64,000 nt of DNA from Ktedonospora formicarum (GTDB lineage: Bacteria > Chloroflexota > Ktedonobacteria > Ktedonobacterales > Ktedonobacteraceae), in assembly GCF_016587355.1 (NCBI RefSeq), contig NZ_BNJF01000001.1, forward strand, positions 620,001 through 684,000, written 5' to 3'. The notes under the pieces were generated by a model that did no database searches, was not told the origin of the DNA, and saw only the letters and a list, made by a program, of their open reading frames with translations. Below are positions 54,872-63,575 of the stretch, one piece after another; within the stretch, counting starts at the first letter, position 1; the number at the start of each line of letters is the position of its first letter. Made by a program: the position numbers and the translations under genes.

Positions 54872-57800
54872 CTACCGCGCCAGGTGAATCCTGAACGTCT
54901 TGATCTCAAAGGGGCGAACCGCGAATGATAATGTATCACCGCTGAAGGTCGCCTCTTCCAGAGCCACTTCAAGCAGATTGCACTCCTCTGCCGCTATGAT
55001 GCGGTTCGCGAATTGGATACTGGCCTTACCGCGCCGGTTGTGAGCCTCGAAGAGGCGGACAATGATGCCATCACCATCCTCAGCAGGCTTGACCGTCTCG
55101 ACGATGATATGTGGGCAATTGGTTCTGAGGAATGAGTAAGCTTCCTGTGAGCTAGATGCAGTTGTCGGAGCACTCCCTCGTAACGCCTGAAGAGGCGCAT
55201 TGAGTTCATAAGCGCGACGCTCTACACCAGCCTCGCGCCAATCGCCCTCGTGCGGAAGGAGGCTATAAGTAAAGCGATGAATCCCCTGATCCGCCTGCGG
55301 GTCGGGAGAGATACCTGACTTCAGCAGGGTCAGGCGCATCACATTATCATGCACATCATGCCCATACTTACTATCGTTAAGCAGGCTCACACCATAGCCA
55401 CTCTCGCTTAGATCGATCCAACGATGCGCGCAGACCTCGAAGCGCGCCACATCCCAGGAGGTATTGCGATGCGTGGGGCGCTGAAGATGCCCGAACTGGG
55501 TTTCATAGGTCGCCTGGGCGCTATTAATCGCGACCGGGAAGGCCGCTTTGAGCAACGTCTGATGCTCATGCCAGTCAATCTCTGTCGTGAAATCGATGCG
55601 AGGAGTCTGCTGCCAGAGCGAGATACGCTGCGTGACACGCGAGGACATGAAGGGACGCTCCACCTCAACGGTCACACGCACTGGCCCCTCTTCGAGAACC
55701 CGCACGCGCGCGACCTCACTTAATGGATAGGGCTTCTCTTCATAGAAGATATCCACATCCCAGGCATCGAAGTTCAACGGGCGATCCTCGTACGCGATCA
55801 ATTGATTCCCAACCGCTCCTGGTGCCAGCACATCGCGCTCAGCCTGCCGATCATAAATACGCTCAATGTCTCCATTAGCGTTCATATGAAGCTCATAATA
55901 GGCATTACGTAGCGTTAGCGAACCATTATCGCCATACGCGACACCGCATGGCTCCGATGGTTCTGATTGAAGCGCACCAACACCCATAGATGGCGCACGC
56001 ACACCATCTAACAGCACAAACTCTTCGCCATCCCAATCCGCCACTGTCTGTCCAGCAGACGCAGCAGGCGCATCCGCCACTGGGATCTGAAGCGTATCTG
56101 TACGCTCCCAGGGCAGCGTGTTCAGCACGACAAGCTGATCCTCACCCCAGCCTTGATTCGCTACAAGCGTCGAGAGGGCCTCATCACGCACTTCGGTAGC
56201 GATAGCGCGCGCCTCCTGATAGAGGCGTAAGGCATCCTCATAGACCTCGGTTATCGAAGATCCTGGTAGCACATCGTGGAACTGATTGAGGAGTACAAGC
56301 TTCCAGGCATCGTTCACTCTGTCCTGACGTGTAGGCACACTATACAAACCAGCCCAGGCATTGAGGAGTTCCACCTCACGGAAGTAGAGTTCGGCTCGAC
56401 GGTTGCCCTGCTTCGTGCGCGCCTGAGAGGTGTAGGTACCTCGATGATATTCCAGGTAGAGTTCACCAACCCAGGTTGGCAGGTCGGGCTGATCCCAGAC
56501 ACGCTCGTACAAAGTATCAAAGTAGTTATCCGCACGTCCCATTTCAACCGTTGGGAAGCCTGGCAGATCGCGCAGGACGAGCGAGCGCTCAAGCTGGCTC
56601 TCTTCTGGACCACCGCCACCATCGCCCCAGCCACAGAGATAGAGCAACTGATCATTGATAGCCTGCTGGCGATAGTTCTTCCAGGTCCCCAGGACATCGG
56701 AGGCGCGGAACGGGCCATTGTAGGTATAATATGTGCTCTGAGTCGAGACATCTGGCGCGGTCACAAAGTGGGTCAGCACCTCGGAACCGTCAATGCCTCG
56801 CCAGCGGAAAGTATCGCAAGGCATACGGTTAAACTGGTTCCAGCTAATCTTGGTTGTCATAAAGACAGGCAGGTCGCAGCCACGCATAATCTGTGGCATC
56901 GCCGCGCTATAGCCGAAGACATCGGGGAGCCAGACATGGCGAGGCGAATAGCCGAACTCCTGCTCCATAAAGCGCTTGCCATGCAAGATCTGACGGACCA
57001 GCGATTCACCCGACGTCAGATTGCAATCCGCCTCCACCCACATCGCGCCCACCAGTTCAATGCGTCCCGCCGCAATGAGCTGCTTCACGCGCTCATACAG
57101 CTCTGGGGAATCCTCTTTTACCCATTGCAAAGCTTGAGGCTGGCTATGGCTATAGTAGTAGTTAGGATAGCGCTCCATCAGGTTCACTACGTTAGAGAGC
57201 GTATGTGATATCTTCTGACGAGTACGCCAGTAAGGCCACTGCCAGGCCAGATCCAGGTGCGCATGCCCACTGACCACCATGTGCGGACGGCTGCCAGAGG
57301 TCAGGCCATCGGCAAGGTGCTCCTGTAGCCCACGTAAAGCCTCCTCAGCGGACGCGGTGAAGCGCTCGCTGGCATAGCCCTCGCGTAAATCGAGCAGTGT
57401 ATGAGCCTGATTCAGGCGCTCCAGCAGGGTATGGCGCGCGATGTCATTCTCGTCCAGGGAACGCGCGGACTCAAAGACAGCATTCAGAGTATGATAGAGT
57501 TTCCATACCGTCTCATTGCGCGCATGCAAGGTTAAGCCCTCAAAACGCATGGGGCGATAGGTGTACACCTGCATTGTCAAATAATGTGGCTGCCCATCGC
57601 GTGCATGCTCGGGAAGCAAGAGAAGCGGGTGTCGCCAGTCAAACGCGCCAATAGCCTGACCATCGAGGTACACTGTCGCCTCAAGGCGCATGAGAAGGGA
57701 ATCATCTCCCGCATGGGGCCAATGCAATTGCAAGACTAATGCCTGCTGCCGAGCCTCCTCTGGCACCTGAAGCCATACGCTGAGCCAGGTAGTATCATGC

Positions 57801-57982
57801 GTTCTTCCCCACACCTGATCCATCTCTAACGTCTGCCACACCGGGTCCTCTGGACTCGGAGGAGGCGTCATCGGACCGGTTGCCGGAGCGCTTAAAACAG
57901 GTTGAAGCGCCGTAGAAGGTCCCTCCATCGCATGCGCCATGCGTTTGATCGCGGCCTCAAGCTTCCTCTCTGTAAGTAGCAT
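54872..57982 (-). CDS. alpha-mannosidase, GH38
   Basis: This 1036-residue cytoplasmic enzyme removes alpha-mannose residues. It has the zinc-site motif GHAHLDLAWQW at about residues 239-249, the catalytic nucleophile Asp354 in WLPDVFGYS, an EADCNLTSGESLVRQ segment just before it, and the C-terminal glycoside hydrolase beta domain. Length and motifs fit bacterial GH38 enzymes. The start is ATG 57982 with GAAGG about 10 bases upstream. Codons farther upstream, to 58159, encode a hydrophobic stretch without support. No signal peptide is seen. It probably processes mannan or glycan fragments taken up by the cell. Confidence 0.92.
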   Translation of the reverse strand: MLLTERKLEAAIKRMAHAMEGPSTALQPVLSAPATGPMTPPPSPEDPVWQTLEMDQVWGRTHDTTWLSVWLQVPEEARQQALVLQLHWPHAGDDSLLMRLEATVYLDGQAIGAFDWRHPLLLLPEHARDGQPHYLTMQVYTYRPMRFEGLTLHARNETVWKLYHTLNAVFESARSLDENDIARHTLLERLNQAHTLLDLREGYASERFTASAEEALRGLQEHLADGLTSGSRPHMVVSGHAHLDLAWQWPYWRTRQKISHTLSNVVNLMERYPNYYYSHSQPQALQWVKEDSPELYERVKQLIAAGRIELVGAMWVEADCNLTSGESLVRQILHGKRFMEQEFGYSPRHVWLPDVFGYSAAMPQIMRGCDLPVFMTTKISWNQFNRMPCDTFRWRGIDGSEVLTHFVTAPDVSTQSTYYTYNGPFRASDVLGTWKNYRQQAINDQLLYLCGWGDGGGGPEESQLERSLVLRDLPGFPTVEMGRADNYFDTLYERVWDQPDLPTWVGELYLEYHRGTYTSQARTKQGNRRAELYFREVELLNAWAGLYSVPTRQDRVNDAWKLVLLNQFHDVLPGSSITEVYEDALRLYQEARAIATEVRDEALSTLVANQGWGEDQLVVLNTLPWERTDTLQIPVADAPAASAGQTVADWDGEEFVLLDGVRAPSMGVGALQSEPSEPCGVAYGDNGSLTLRNAYYELHMNANGDIERIYDRQAERDVLAPGAVGNQLIAYEDRPLNFDAWDVDIFYEEKPYPLSEVARVRVLEEGPVRVTVEVERPFMSSRVTQRISLWQQTPRIDFTTEIDWHEHQTLLKAAFPVAINSAQATYETQFGHLQRPTHRNTSWDVARFEVCAHRWIDLSESGYGVSLLNDSKYGHDVHDNVMRLTLLKSGISPDPQADQGIHRFTYSLLPHEGDWREAGVERRAYELNAPLQALRGSAPTTASSSQEAYSFLRTNCPHIIVETVKPAEDGDGIIVRLFEAHNRRGKASIQFANRIIAAEECNLLEVALEEATFSGDTLSFAVRPFEIKTFRIHLAR

Positions 57983-58348
57983 AAAACGATAACCTTCTCT
58001 TCTAATCATTAGACTATCCGACGTGAGGCACTCCCTCATCCCCTCGCCTCCAACAGGATACAACGTTCCGTTAAAAGCACTTGCTGATATTGATATTTGC
58101 TTATAAATGGAGAGAAGACAGAAGAGTGGCACACCAAAAACATATAAATATTGTAACACTGCCCTAGCAAGGGATCAATAAAAGACAGCATCACAAAGCC
58201 AGGATTCACTCTTTAGGAAGAAGTTGCCAGGAACGTAGAAATCCTACATCGAGGCTTGGTTGCCTGTGATATAGTATCCATACAATAAGCGGCTCAGGAT
58301 TCCACATTCCTTAGAAGCAGGAGAGGCGTAGCCAGATAGGCCAACACT
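57983..58348. other. intergenic region, divergent promoters
   Basis: This 366-base spacer is between the alpha-mannosidase (-) and the JAMM gene (+). It is AT-rich near 58080-58200, with promoter-like TACAAT hexamers near 58280. No gene or RNA was recognised. Confidence 0.4.
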
Positions 58349-58840
58349 ATGAAGCAACACAATACATCTCCACATACACACATCATTCTGAGTAAGAGAG
58401 CTCGACAAGAAATATATCAGGACATACACCAGCGCACCTCTATCGAAGCCTGTGGTGTCCTTCTAGGAAGCATGGGCAGAGAAGGAAACTGGCATGTAGA
58501 GCGCGTCCAGCCACTCGCTAATACAGCGAACTCGCCAGTTTACTTCGAGTTCGCACCTGAAGAACTGCTAACCACAGAGATGCACAATGAGGGACAGGTC
58601 ATAGGCGTCTATCATAGTCACCCAACTGGATTCCCCCAGGCAAGCAATACAGATCAGCAAAACATGCACCGTGTAAACGTCGAGCAAGGCATTCCCTGGG
58701 CATGGTTGATCGTCTGCGGACCATTCAACGCAACATCAGATTTCAGTCACGATAGCGATCTGGCTCCAGGCAAACTTCTCGCTTATTATCATTACGAGCA
58801 CGAAGGGTTGCAAAGGCTCGATATTGTCTATCAGGATTAA
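58349..58840 (+). CDS. JAMM/MPN+ metalloprotease (Mov34 family)
   Basis: This 163-residue protein has the JAB1/MPN/Mov34 motif: Glu in SIEACGVLLGS (about residue 33), then HSHPTGFPQASNTD (about 90-103), which supplies the two His and the Asp that bind zinc. Bacterial JAMM proteins cleave isopeptide or C-terminal peptide bonds, for example maturing ubiquitin-like sulfur carriers. No sulfur carrier or E1-like gene is next to it. The ATG at 58349 has a weak AGG site. It appears to be a single-gene unit. Confidence 0.88.
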   Translation: MKQHNTSPHTHIILSKRARQEIYQDIHQRTSIEACGVLLGSMGREGNWHVERVQPLANTANSPVYFEFAPEELLTTEMHNEGQVIGVYHSHPTGFPQASNTDQQNMHRVNVEQGIPWAWLIVCGPFNATSDFSHDSDLAPGKLLAYYHYEHEGLQRLDIVYQD

Positions 58841-59188
58841 ATAACGACATTTCCACCCCAAAGCCGGGCATTCTTGATCAGAGACCCCATACGCCTTGCT
58901 CCCCGCAAAAAAGGCCAATCAGCCACGCTCTTACAACGCACGAATGGCGGAACGAAGCGCCCGAAAGAGCTTTTTTGGGCTGCCATAGGAAATCAGGGAT
59001 AACGTGTACAGATGAGAGCAAATACGCTATAATGAGCGCCAGGACAATCCCATATTTTGAAATGGCGTGACTTATCCAGGGGTTGTAACAAAGCTGTGAT
59101 GGTTAAGAACTTATACGAAACCCAACGTCGCTGAAGCGCTCAGGTTTTCGGTAAGGAGTAAGAGGTTGGTATCCAGAAAGGGAGCTTT
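58841..59188. other. intergenic region with a dispersed element
   Basis: This 348-base spacer has no coding frame. A weak terminator-like AGCGCCC...TTTTTTGGGCT hairpin lies near 58957-58982. A short copy of the GAAAACC element lies at 59110-59155. Confidence 0.45.
59110..59155 (-). repeat. dispersed GAAAACC element, short copy 6
   Basis: CTTATACGAAACCCAACGTC and AGCGCTCAGGTTTTCGGTAAG form inverted ends. The interior is about 15 bases shorter than copy 1. It sits 33 bases before the start codon of the zinc-ribbon gene. Confidence 0.65.
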
Positions 59189-60502
59189 ATGAAGTGTTCC
59201 AGATGTGGTAATGAAGTAAGCCCGGCAGAGACCTTCTGTGGTCTGTGCGGCACTGCCATCGAGCAAACTATGTCGACAGAATCGACACATTCCCATCCGC
59301 TGGATGCTACAAATAGCAACACATACAATACACAGATGGCCTTCGAGAGCAATCCCTCGCGCCCCTTGCGTTCTGGTCTCCTCTCACAATCTGGTCTCCT
59401 CTCACAATCTGGATTTAAACCTGCGCAACTCCCCTCTACACCAACGCCTGTGCCGGGTACGAATTTTGTGCCCCAGACACCGGGAGCAGGAACGCCTTCA
59501 CAGCATGGCCAACAACAAGGTACGGGGTTCTATCACGATGCAACTGAAGCCATGTCCGCTCTATCAGAACAAGAATACCAACCTCAGGCTCCACAAACAC
59601 CCATGTTTCTCTCCAACTACCCAGAAACACCATCTGCTTACCCTCATCAGAGTGGGGCTTATTCTGGACGCTTACCATCACCCACACAACACGGCGGATC
59701 TGGCCTTTTACGTGGCACAGGAAACCTCCACACGCAGAACGGGAGCCCCTATGGGGCCCAACCACAACTCAACCGACAACCTGGGTTTCCTCCTACCAAC
59801 ATGCAACGCCCGAATACACCCATCATCATCGCCGTTGTATGCGCCGTGCTGATCGTCTTCTGTGTCATAGGCGTAGTCGCAATGTATGCCACCAGGAGTA
59901 CCCATACCGACCAGACAGCGAGTGTGACCGCGACCGCAACAAAGGCGGCCCCAACAGCCACACCGTCGCCAGTACCATCACCCAGCCCGACCTCGGTGCC
60001 AACCGCTGTACCAACTCCAGCGCCACCACCGGGCTATGCCTGGTGCGCAGTTACTTGCAATACTAACGGCTTCGAGACACAGTATCCAGTAAGTTGGGCG
60101 GCTGGTGCGCCAGCCAATGCAGCTGGAGTGCAATTCACCAATTCGGCTCAGGCTGACCAGTTTATGTCCTATAAGATAGGAACGAATAACGGGACCCCAG
60201 CCACAGATCTCATAACTGCGGACCTGCAGACAAACTTTGCACCAAAGGCAGGCTTCACGCCACCCACGTCATATAGTTCACCAACCATAGGTGGCGTCAC
60301 CTGGCTTCAGGCCGTCGCCTATTATCAATCAGAAATCAATCCCGCCGCCCGCGAGCGGATAGTCGTCTACGCGACTAATCACGGTGGAAAGAGCTATGTT
60401 ATTGAGCAACAGGCTCAGGATGACCAGTTTGATGCTCTCGCAGGGCAGGTCTTCGTGCCAGTACTCAATACCTTCCAGTTTGTCACGCCACCAGCGGCCT
60501 AG
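59189..60502 (+). CDS. zinc-ribbon membrane protein with extracytoplasmic domain
   Basis: This 437-residue protein starts with a zinc ribbon (CSRCGNEVSPAETFCGLCG, residues 3-21). A Pro/Gln/Ser-rich region of about 190 residues follows, with a duplicated SGLLSQ unit, then one TM (IIIAVVCAVLIVFCVIGVVA, about 211-230). A Thr/Pro linker leads into a C-terminal extracytoplasmic domain (residues ~285-437, YAWCAVTCNTNGFETQYPVSW). This is the same layout as the gene at 50340-52030. GGGAG precedes the ATG. It lies 28 bases before the spermidine-synthase-like gene. The function is unknown; a cell-envelope sensor is plausible. Confidence 0.78.
   Translation: MKCSRCGNEVSPAETFCGLCGTAIEQTMSTESTHSHPLDATNSNTYNTQMAFESNPSRPLRSGLLSQSGLLSQSGFKPAQLPSTPTPVPGTNFVPQTPGAGTPSQHGQQQGTGFYHDATEAMSALSEQEYQPQAPQTPMFLSNYPETPSAYPHQSGAYSGRLPSPTQHGGSGLLRGTGNLHTQNGSPYGAQPQLNRQPGFPPTNMQRPNTPIIIAVVCAVLIVFCVIGVVAMYATRSTHTDQTASVTATATKAAPTATPSPVPSPSPTSVPTAVPTPAPPPGYAWCAVTCNTNGFETQYPVSWAAGAPANAAGVQFTNSAQADQFMSYKIGTNNGTPATDLITADLQTNFAPKAGFTPPTSYSSPTIGGVTWLQAVAYYQSEINPAARERIVVYATNHGGKSYVIEQQAQDDQFDALAGQVFVPVLNTFQFVTPPAA
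59372..59407 (+). repeat. 18-base tandem duplication
   Basis: TCTGGTCTCCTCTCACAA occurs twice in a row inside the zinc-ribbon protein gene, encoding the duplicated SGLLSQ peptide. It is a short slippage-type repeat that keeps the frame. Confidence 0.9.
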
Positions 60503-60530
60503 CCATGCAAAAGAAAAGGTAGCAGTCGTC

Positions 60531-62066
60531 TTGAAGAAGCTTCTCTTTATCATCCTGGTCTTTATCAGCGGCATGACCAGCCTGGGGTTGGAAATGTGCG
60601 CCTCACGTCTATTGGGAGCTTATTTTGGTAGCTCTCTCTATATCTGGGCGGTCCTGATTGGCCTGGTCCTGATTTACCTTACCGTGGGATATTTTATTGG
60701 AGGTCGCCTTGCAGACCGCTATCCATCAGCTCAAGTATTATGCGTGATCACCGCTGCCGCCGCTCTCACGACTGCTATGATCCCCTTTATCAGCCAGAGC
60801 GTTCTTTCCTGGTCTGTCAGCGCTATCGCGCAGATTTCGGTCAGCGCTTTTCTGGCTTCGCTGCTTGGAACGGTGCTGCTCTTTGCCGTCCCCGTCACCC
60901 TGCTTGGACTGGTTTCGCCCTTCGCGATTCGTCTGGTAACCAGCGACGTCAAGCAGAGTGGGCGCATCAGTGGCTCACTCTATGCGATCTCGACCTGCGG
61001 TAGTATCCTGGGCTCATTCCTGCCAGTACTCTGGCTCATTCCCACTTTTGGCGTACGACGCAGTCTACTCATTTTCGCGACCCTGCTCTTCGCGGCCTCG
61101 CTCTGGGGTCTCTGGCAGATTCAGAAATCGCGTCTCCTCTGGCGTCCGCTGACAGCCATTGTACAGATTGCGCTCATTGCCACGCTCTTTATGGAACTTG
61201 GCCCCCTGAAGCAGATTCCCGATCTTATCTATCACCAGGAATCACTCTATAACTATATCCAGGTCACACAGCAGGCCGATGGCACACGTTCGCTGATCTT
61301 GAATGAAGGACAAGCCATTCATTCCATCGCGTACGCCGATAAGAACCGCGTCCTGACCGGGTGGTACTGGGACTATTTCCTGGCTGCCCCATATTTCAAC
61401 AAGGGTTTTACACCAGATAAATTGCACCGTGTCGCCATTGTGGGCCTCGCGGGTGGAACTATCGCGCACCAGTTTACGCAGGTTTATGGCCCAGTGCCAA
61501 TCGATGGCGTCGAGATTGACCCAGCCATAGTTGATGTAGGTCGCAAATACTTTGGAATGACTGAACCCAATCTGAATGTGCATGTACAGGATGGCAGACC
61601 CTATATCGCAACTACACAGGAGCAATTCGACGAAGTCGTCATCGACGCCTTCCAGCAACCCTACATCCCATTCCAGCTTACAACAAAGGAATTCTTTAAT
61701 CAGGTCCGCGCCCGCCTTTCCCCCCAGGGGGTCGTTGCATTGAACACAGGGCATACCTCCACTGACTATCGTCTGGTACAATCTATGGTAGCGACGATGA
61801 GCAAAGTATTCCCTAGTGTTTACGTGTTAAATGTCCCAAATACCTTTAATACAGTGGTTATGGCAACGATGCAACCCACCACAATCGAGACATTTCGTTC
61901 GCAACTCTCTCAGTTGGACCCAACTACGACTATGGGGCAAGTAGCTAATGAGGTCGTCCCTGTGGTTGAGATCGGTCGCCCCAAAGATGGCATCGTCTTC
62001 ACCGATGATCGGGCACCAATTGAACAGATTACGGACCAACTTCTGCTCAGCTATATCTATGGTTAG
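60531..62066 (+). CDS. membrane-fused spermidine-synthase-like protein
   Basis: This is about 511 residues. The N-terminal ~220 residues hold 6-7 TM helices (LFIILVFISGMTSLGLEMCAS; WAVLIGLVLIYLTVGYFIGG). The soluble C-terminal domain has a methyltransferase/aminopropyltransferase fold with VAIVGLAGGTIAH, VEIDPAIVD and DAFQQPYIPF. It resembles the bacterial fused MFS/spermidine synthase family, whose true substrate is unclear. No ATG is in a good position. TTG 60531 with AAAAGG upstream gives a start 28 bases after the zinc-ribbon stop, so the two are likely co-transcribed. Confidence 0.8.
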   Translation: MKKLLFIILVFISGMTSLGLEMCASRLLGAYFGSSLYIWAVLIGLVLIYLTVGYFIGGRLADRYPSAQVLCVITAAAALTTAMIPFISQSVLSWSVSAIAQISVSAFLASLLGTVLLFAVPVTLLGLVSPFAIRLVTSDVKQSGRISGSLYAISTCGSILGSFLPVLWLIPTFGVRRSLLIFATLLFAASLWGLWQIQKSRLLWRPLTAIVQIALIATLFMELGPLKQIPDLIYHQESLYNYIQVTQQADGTRSLILNEGQAIHSIAYADKNRVLTGWYWDYFLAAPYFNKGFTPDKLHRVAIVGLAGGTIAHQFTQVYGPVPIDGVEIDPAIVDVGRKYFGMTEPNLNVHVQDGRPYIATTQEQFDEVVIDAFQQPYIPFQLTTKEFFNQVRARLSPQGVVALNTGHTSTDYRLVQSMVATMSKVFPSVYVLNVPNTFNTVVMATMQPTTIETFRSQLSQLDPTTTMGQVANEVVPVVEIGRPKDGIVFTDDRAPIEQITDQLLLSYIYG

Positions 62067-62100
62067 CTGCGAAAAATTATTTAGCAAGCGATTCTTACTC

Positions 62101-62162
62101 CTTGTTCGAAAACCTGAGCGCGAAGCGCTAGCCGCGACCAGCGGTGTTGGTTTTTGCATAAG
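62101..62162 (+). repeat. dispersed GAAAACC inverted-end element, copy 7
   Basis: CTTGTTCGAAAACCTGAGCG opens the element and TTGGTTTTTGCATAAG closes it; the interior holds GCGCTAGCCGCG. It aligns over its whole length with the reverse complement of the copy at 9038-9098. It lies between the spermidine-synthase-like gene and purA, 37 bases before the purA start. Confidence 0.8.
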
Positions 62163-62199
62163 ACCTTAGCGTGTAGAAAGGCAAAGGGGAAATAGTATT

Positions 62200-63507
62200 A
62201 TGGTGGCAGTTGCAATTATTGGAGCACAATGGGGAGACGAAGGCAAAGGCAAAATCATTGACGAACTCTCCATGCAGGCCGATTTTGTCGTGCGCTACCA
62301 GGGAGGAACTAACGCTGGGCATCGCGTGGTTCACGAAAAGGGAGAATTCTCTTTCCAGATTGTGCCTTCCGGCATTCTCTTCCCCAACACAACTTGCATC
62401 ATTGGCAATGGCGTCGTTGTCGATCCCAAAGCGCTTATACAGGAGATGGAAGCCCTACAAGCTCAGGGAGTAGATATTTCGCGGCTCTATATCAGCGAAC
62501 GCGCCCACCTTGTCATGCCCTATCACTTTGTCCTTGATCGCCTGGAAGAAGAGGCTCGCGGCACTGAACTGATCGATAACACCTATCGAGGCATGGGTCC
62601 CGCCAATGTGGACAAACATGCGCGAAGTGGGATTCGCATGGCAGACCTGCTAGATGTCGATGCCTTCCGCGCCAAACTCTCAACCATCCTCCAACAGAAG
62701 AACCGTATGATTACCCAGATCTATGGTCAGCCACCGCTCTCGCTGGAAGAGATTCATGGTGAGTACTTCACCTATGGGCAGCGACTCTACAATCATATCG
62801 CAGATACGCAACAAATGCTGCTTCACGCGCGCGAGGAGCAGAAAATCATCCTGCTTGAAGGAGCGCAGGGCGCGCTTCTTGACATCGACTTCGGGTCCTA
62901 TCCTTTCGTGTCTTACTCCTCGACGATGGCCGCGAATGCCGCAGTTGGTTCAGGTCTTCCCCCACGCTCAATTGACCGCATTATTGGCATCTACAAAGCC
63001 TACACGACCCGCCTGGGAAGTGGACCGCTCCCTACCGGACTCTTTAATGATGTGGGGCAAATCCTACGCGAGCGAGGGCATGAGTATGGCTCACGCTCAG
63101 GGCGTGAGCGACGCTGCGGCTGGTTTGACGCGGTCGCGGGACGCTTTGTCGCGCAACTCAACGGTCTTGATGCCGCGATCGTTACCAAACTTGATGTGCT
63201 GGATACGTTCCCAACCATTAAAATCTGCACCGCCTATAGCTTACGCGGACAGATTCTTCATACACCACCCGCGACGCCTAACGACCTGGCAGCCTGCGAG
63301 CCCATATACGAAGAGATTCCTGGCTGGCAGACAAGCACGACAGACATCAACTCCTATGACGAGTTGCCTACAGAAGCCAGGACCTATCTCAAACGTCTGG
63401 AAGAACTACTTGAGACGCCCGTAGCGATGATCTCTGTCAGCCCTCAACGGGGACGTACCATCCAGTTACAGGATGTCCTGGCACCTGCGGGCGGCTCACA
63501 TCCTTAA
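62200..63507 (+). CDS. purA: adenylosuccinate synthetase
   Basis: This 435-residue purine biosynthesis enzyme converts IMP and aspartate to adenylosuccinate using GTP. Motifs are GAQWGDEGKGK (catalytic Asp13), NAGHRVV (His41), GRERRCGWFDA and the C-terminal TKLDVLD guanine-specificity segment. It has standard family length. AAAGGGG precedes the ATG at 62200. It appears alone; its convergent neighbour is rsmG. A dispersed repeat lies in its 5' region. Confidence 0.96.
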   Translation: MVAVAIIGAQWGDEGKGKIIDELSMQADFVVRYQGGTNAGHRVVHEKGEFSFQIVPSGILFPNTTCIIGNGVVVDPKALIQEMEALQAQGVDISRLYISERAHLVMPYHFVLDRLEEEARGTELIDNTYRGMGPANVDKHARSGIRMADLLDVDAFRAKLSTILQQKNRMITQIYGQPPLSLEEIHGEYFTYGQRLYNHIADTQQMLLHAREEQKIILLEGAQGALLDIDFGSYPFVSYSSTMAANAAVGSGLPPRSIDRIIGIYKAYTTRLGSGPLPTGLFNDVGQILRERGHEYGSRSGRERRCGWFDAVAGRFVAQLNGLDAAIVTKLDVLDTFPTIKICTAYSLRGQILHTPPATPNDLAACEPIYEEIPGWQTSTTDINSYDELPTEARTYLKRLEELLETPVAMISVSPQRGRTIQLQDVLAPAGGSHP

Positions 63508-63518
63508 TTATGGCTTAT

Positions 63519-63575
63519 GCGTAGTGGCGTAGCCTTCAGCCCAGCGGTCGCTTAGCCATCGCCGCGCCACTACGC
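63519..63575. terminator. inverted repeat across the purA/rsmG junction
   Basis: GCGTAGTGGCG (63519-63529) and CGCCACTACGC (63565-63575) are perfect 11-base arms. The left arm is in the 28-base gap between the convergent stops and the right arm lies inside the rsmG C-terminal codons. A hairpin could form on both transcripts. Confidence 0.45.

Noticed and set aside
56276..57208. 310-codon plus-strand frame
   Set aside because: It is a shadow of the GH38 alpha-mannosidase gene, whose active-site motifs are in the other strand.
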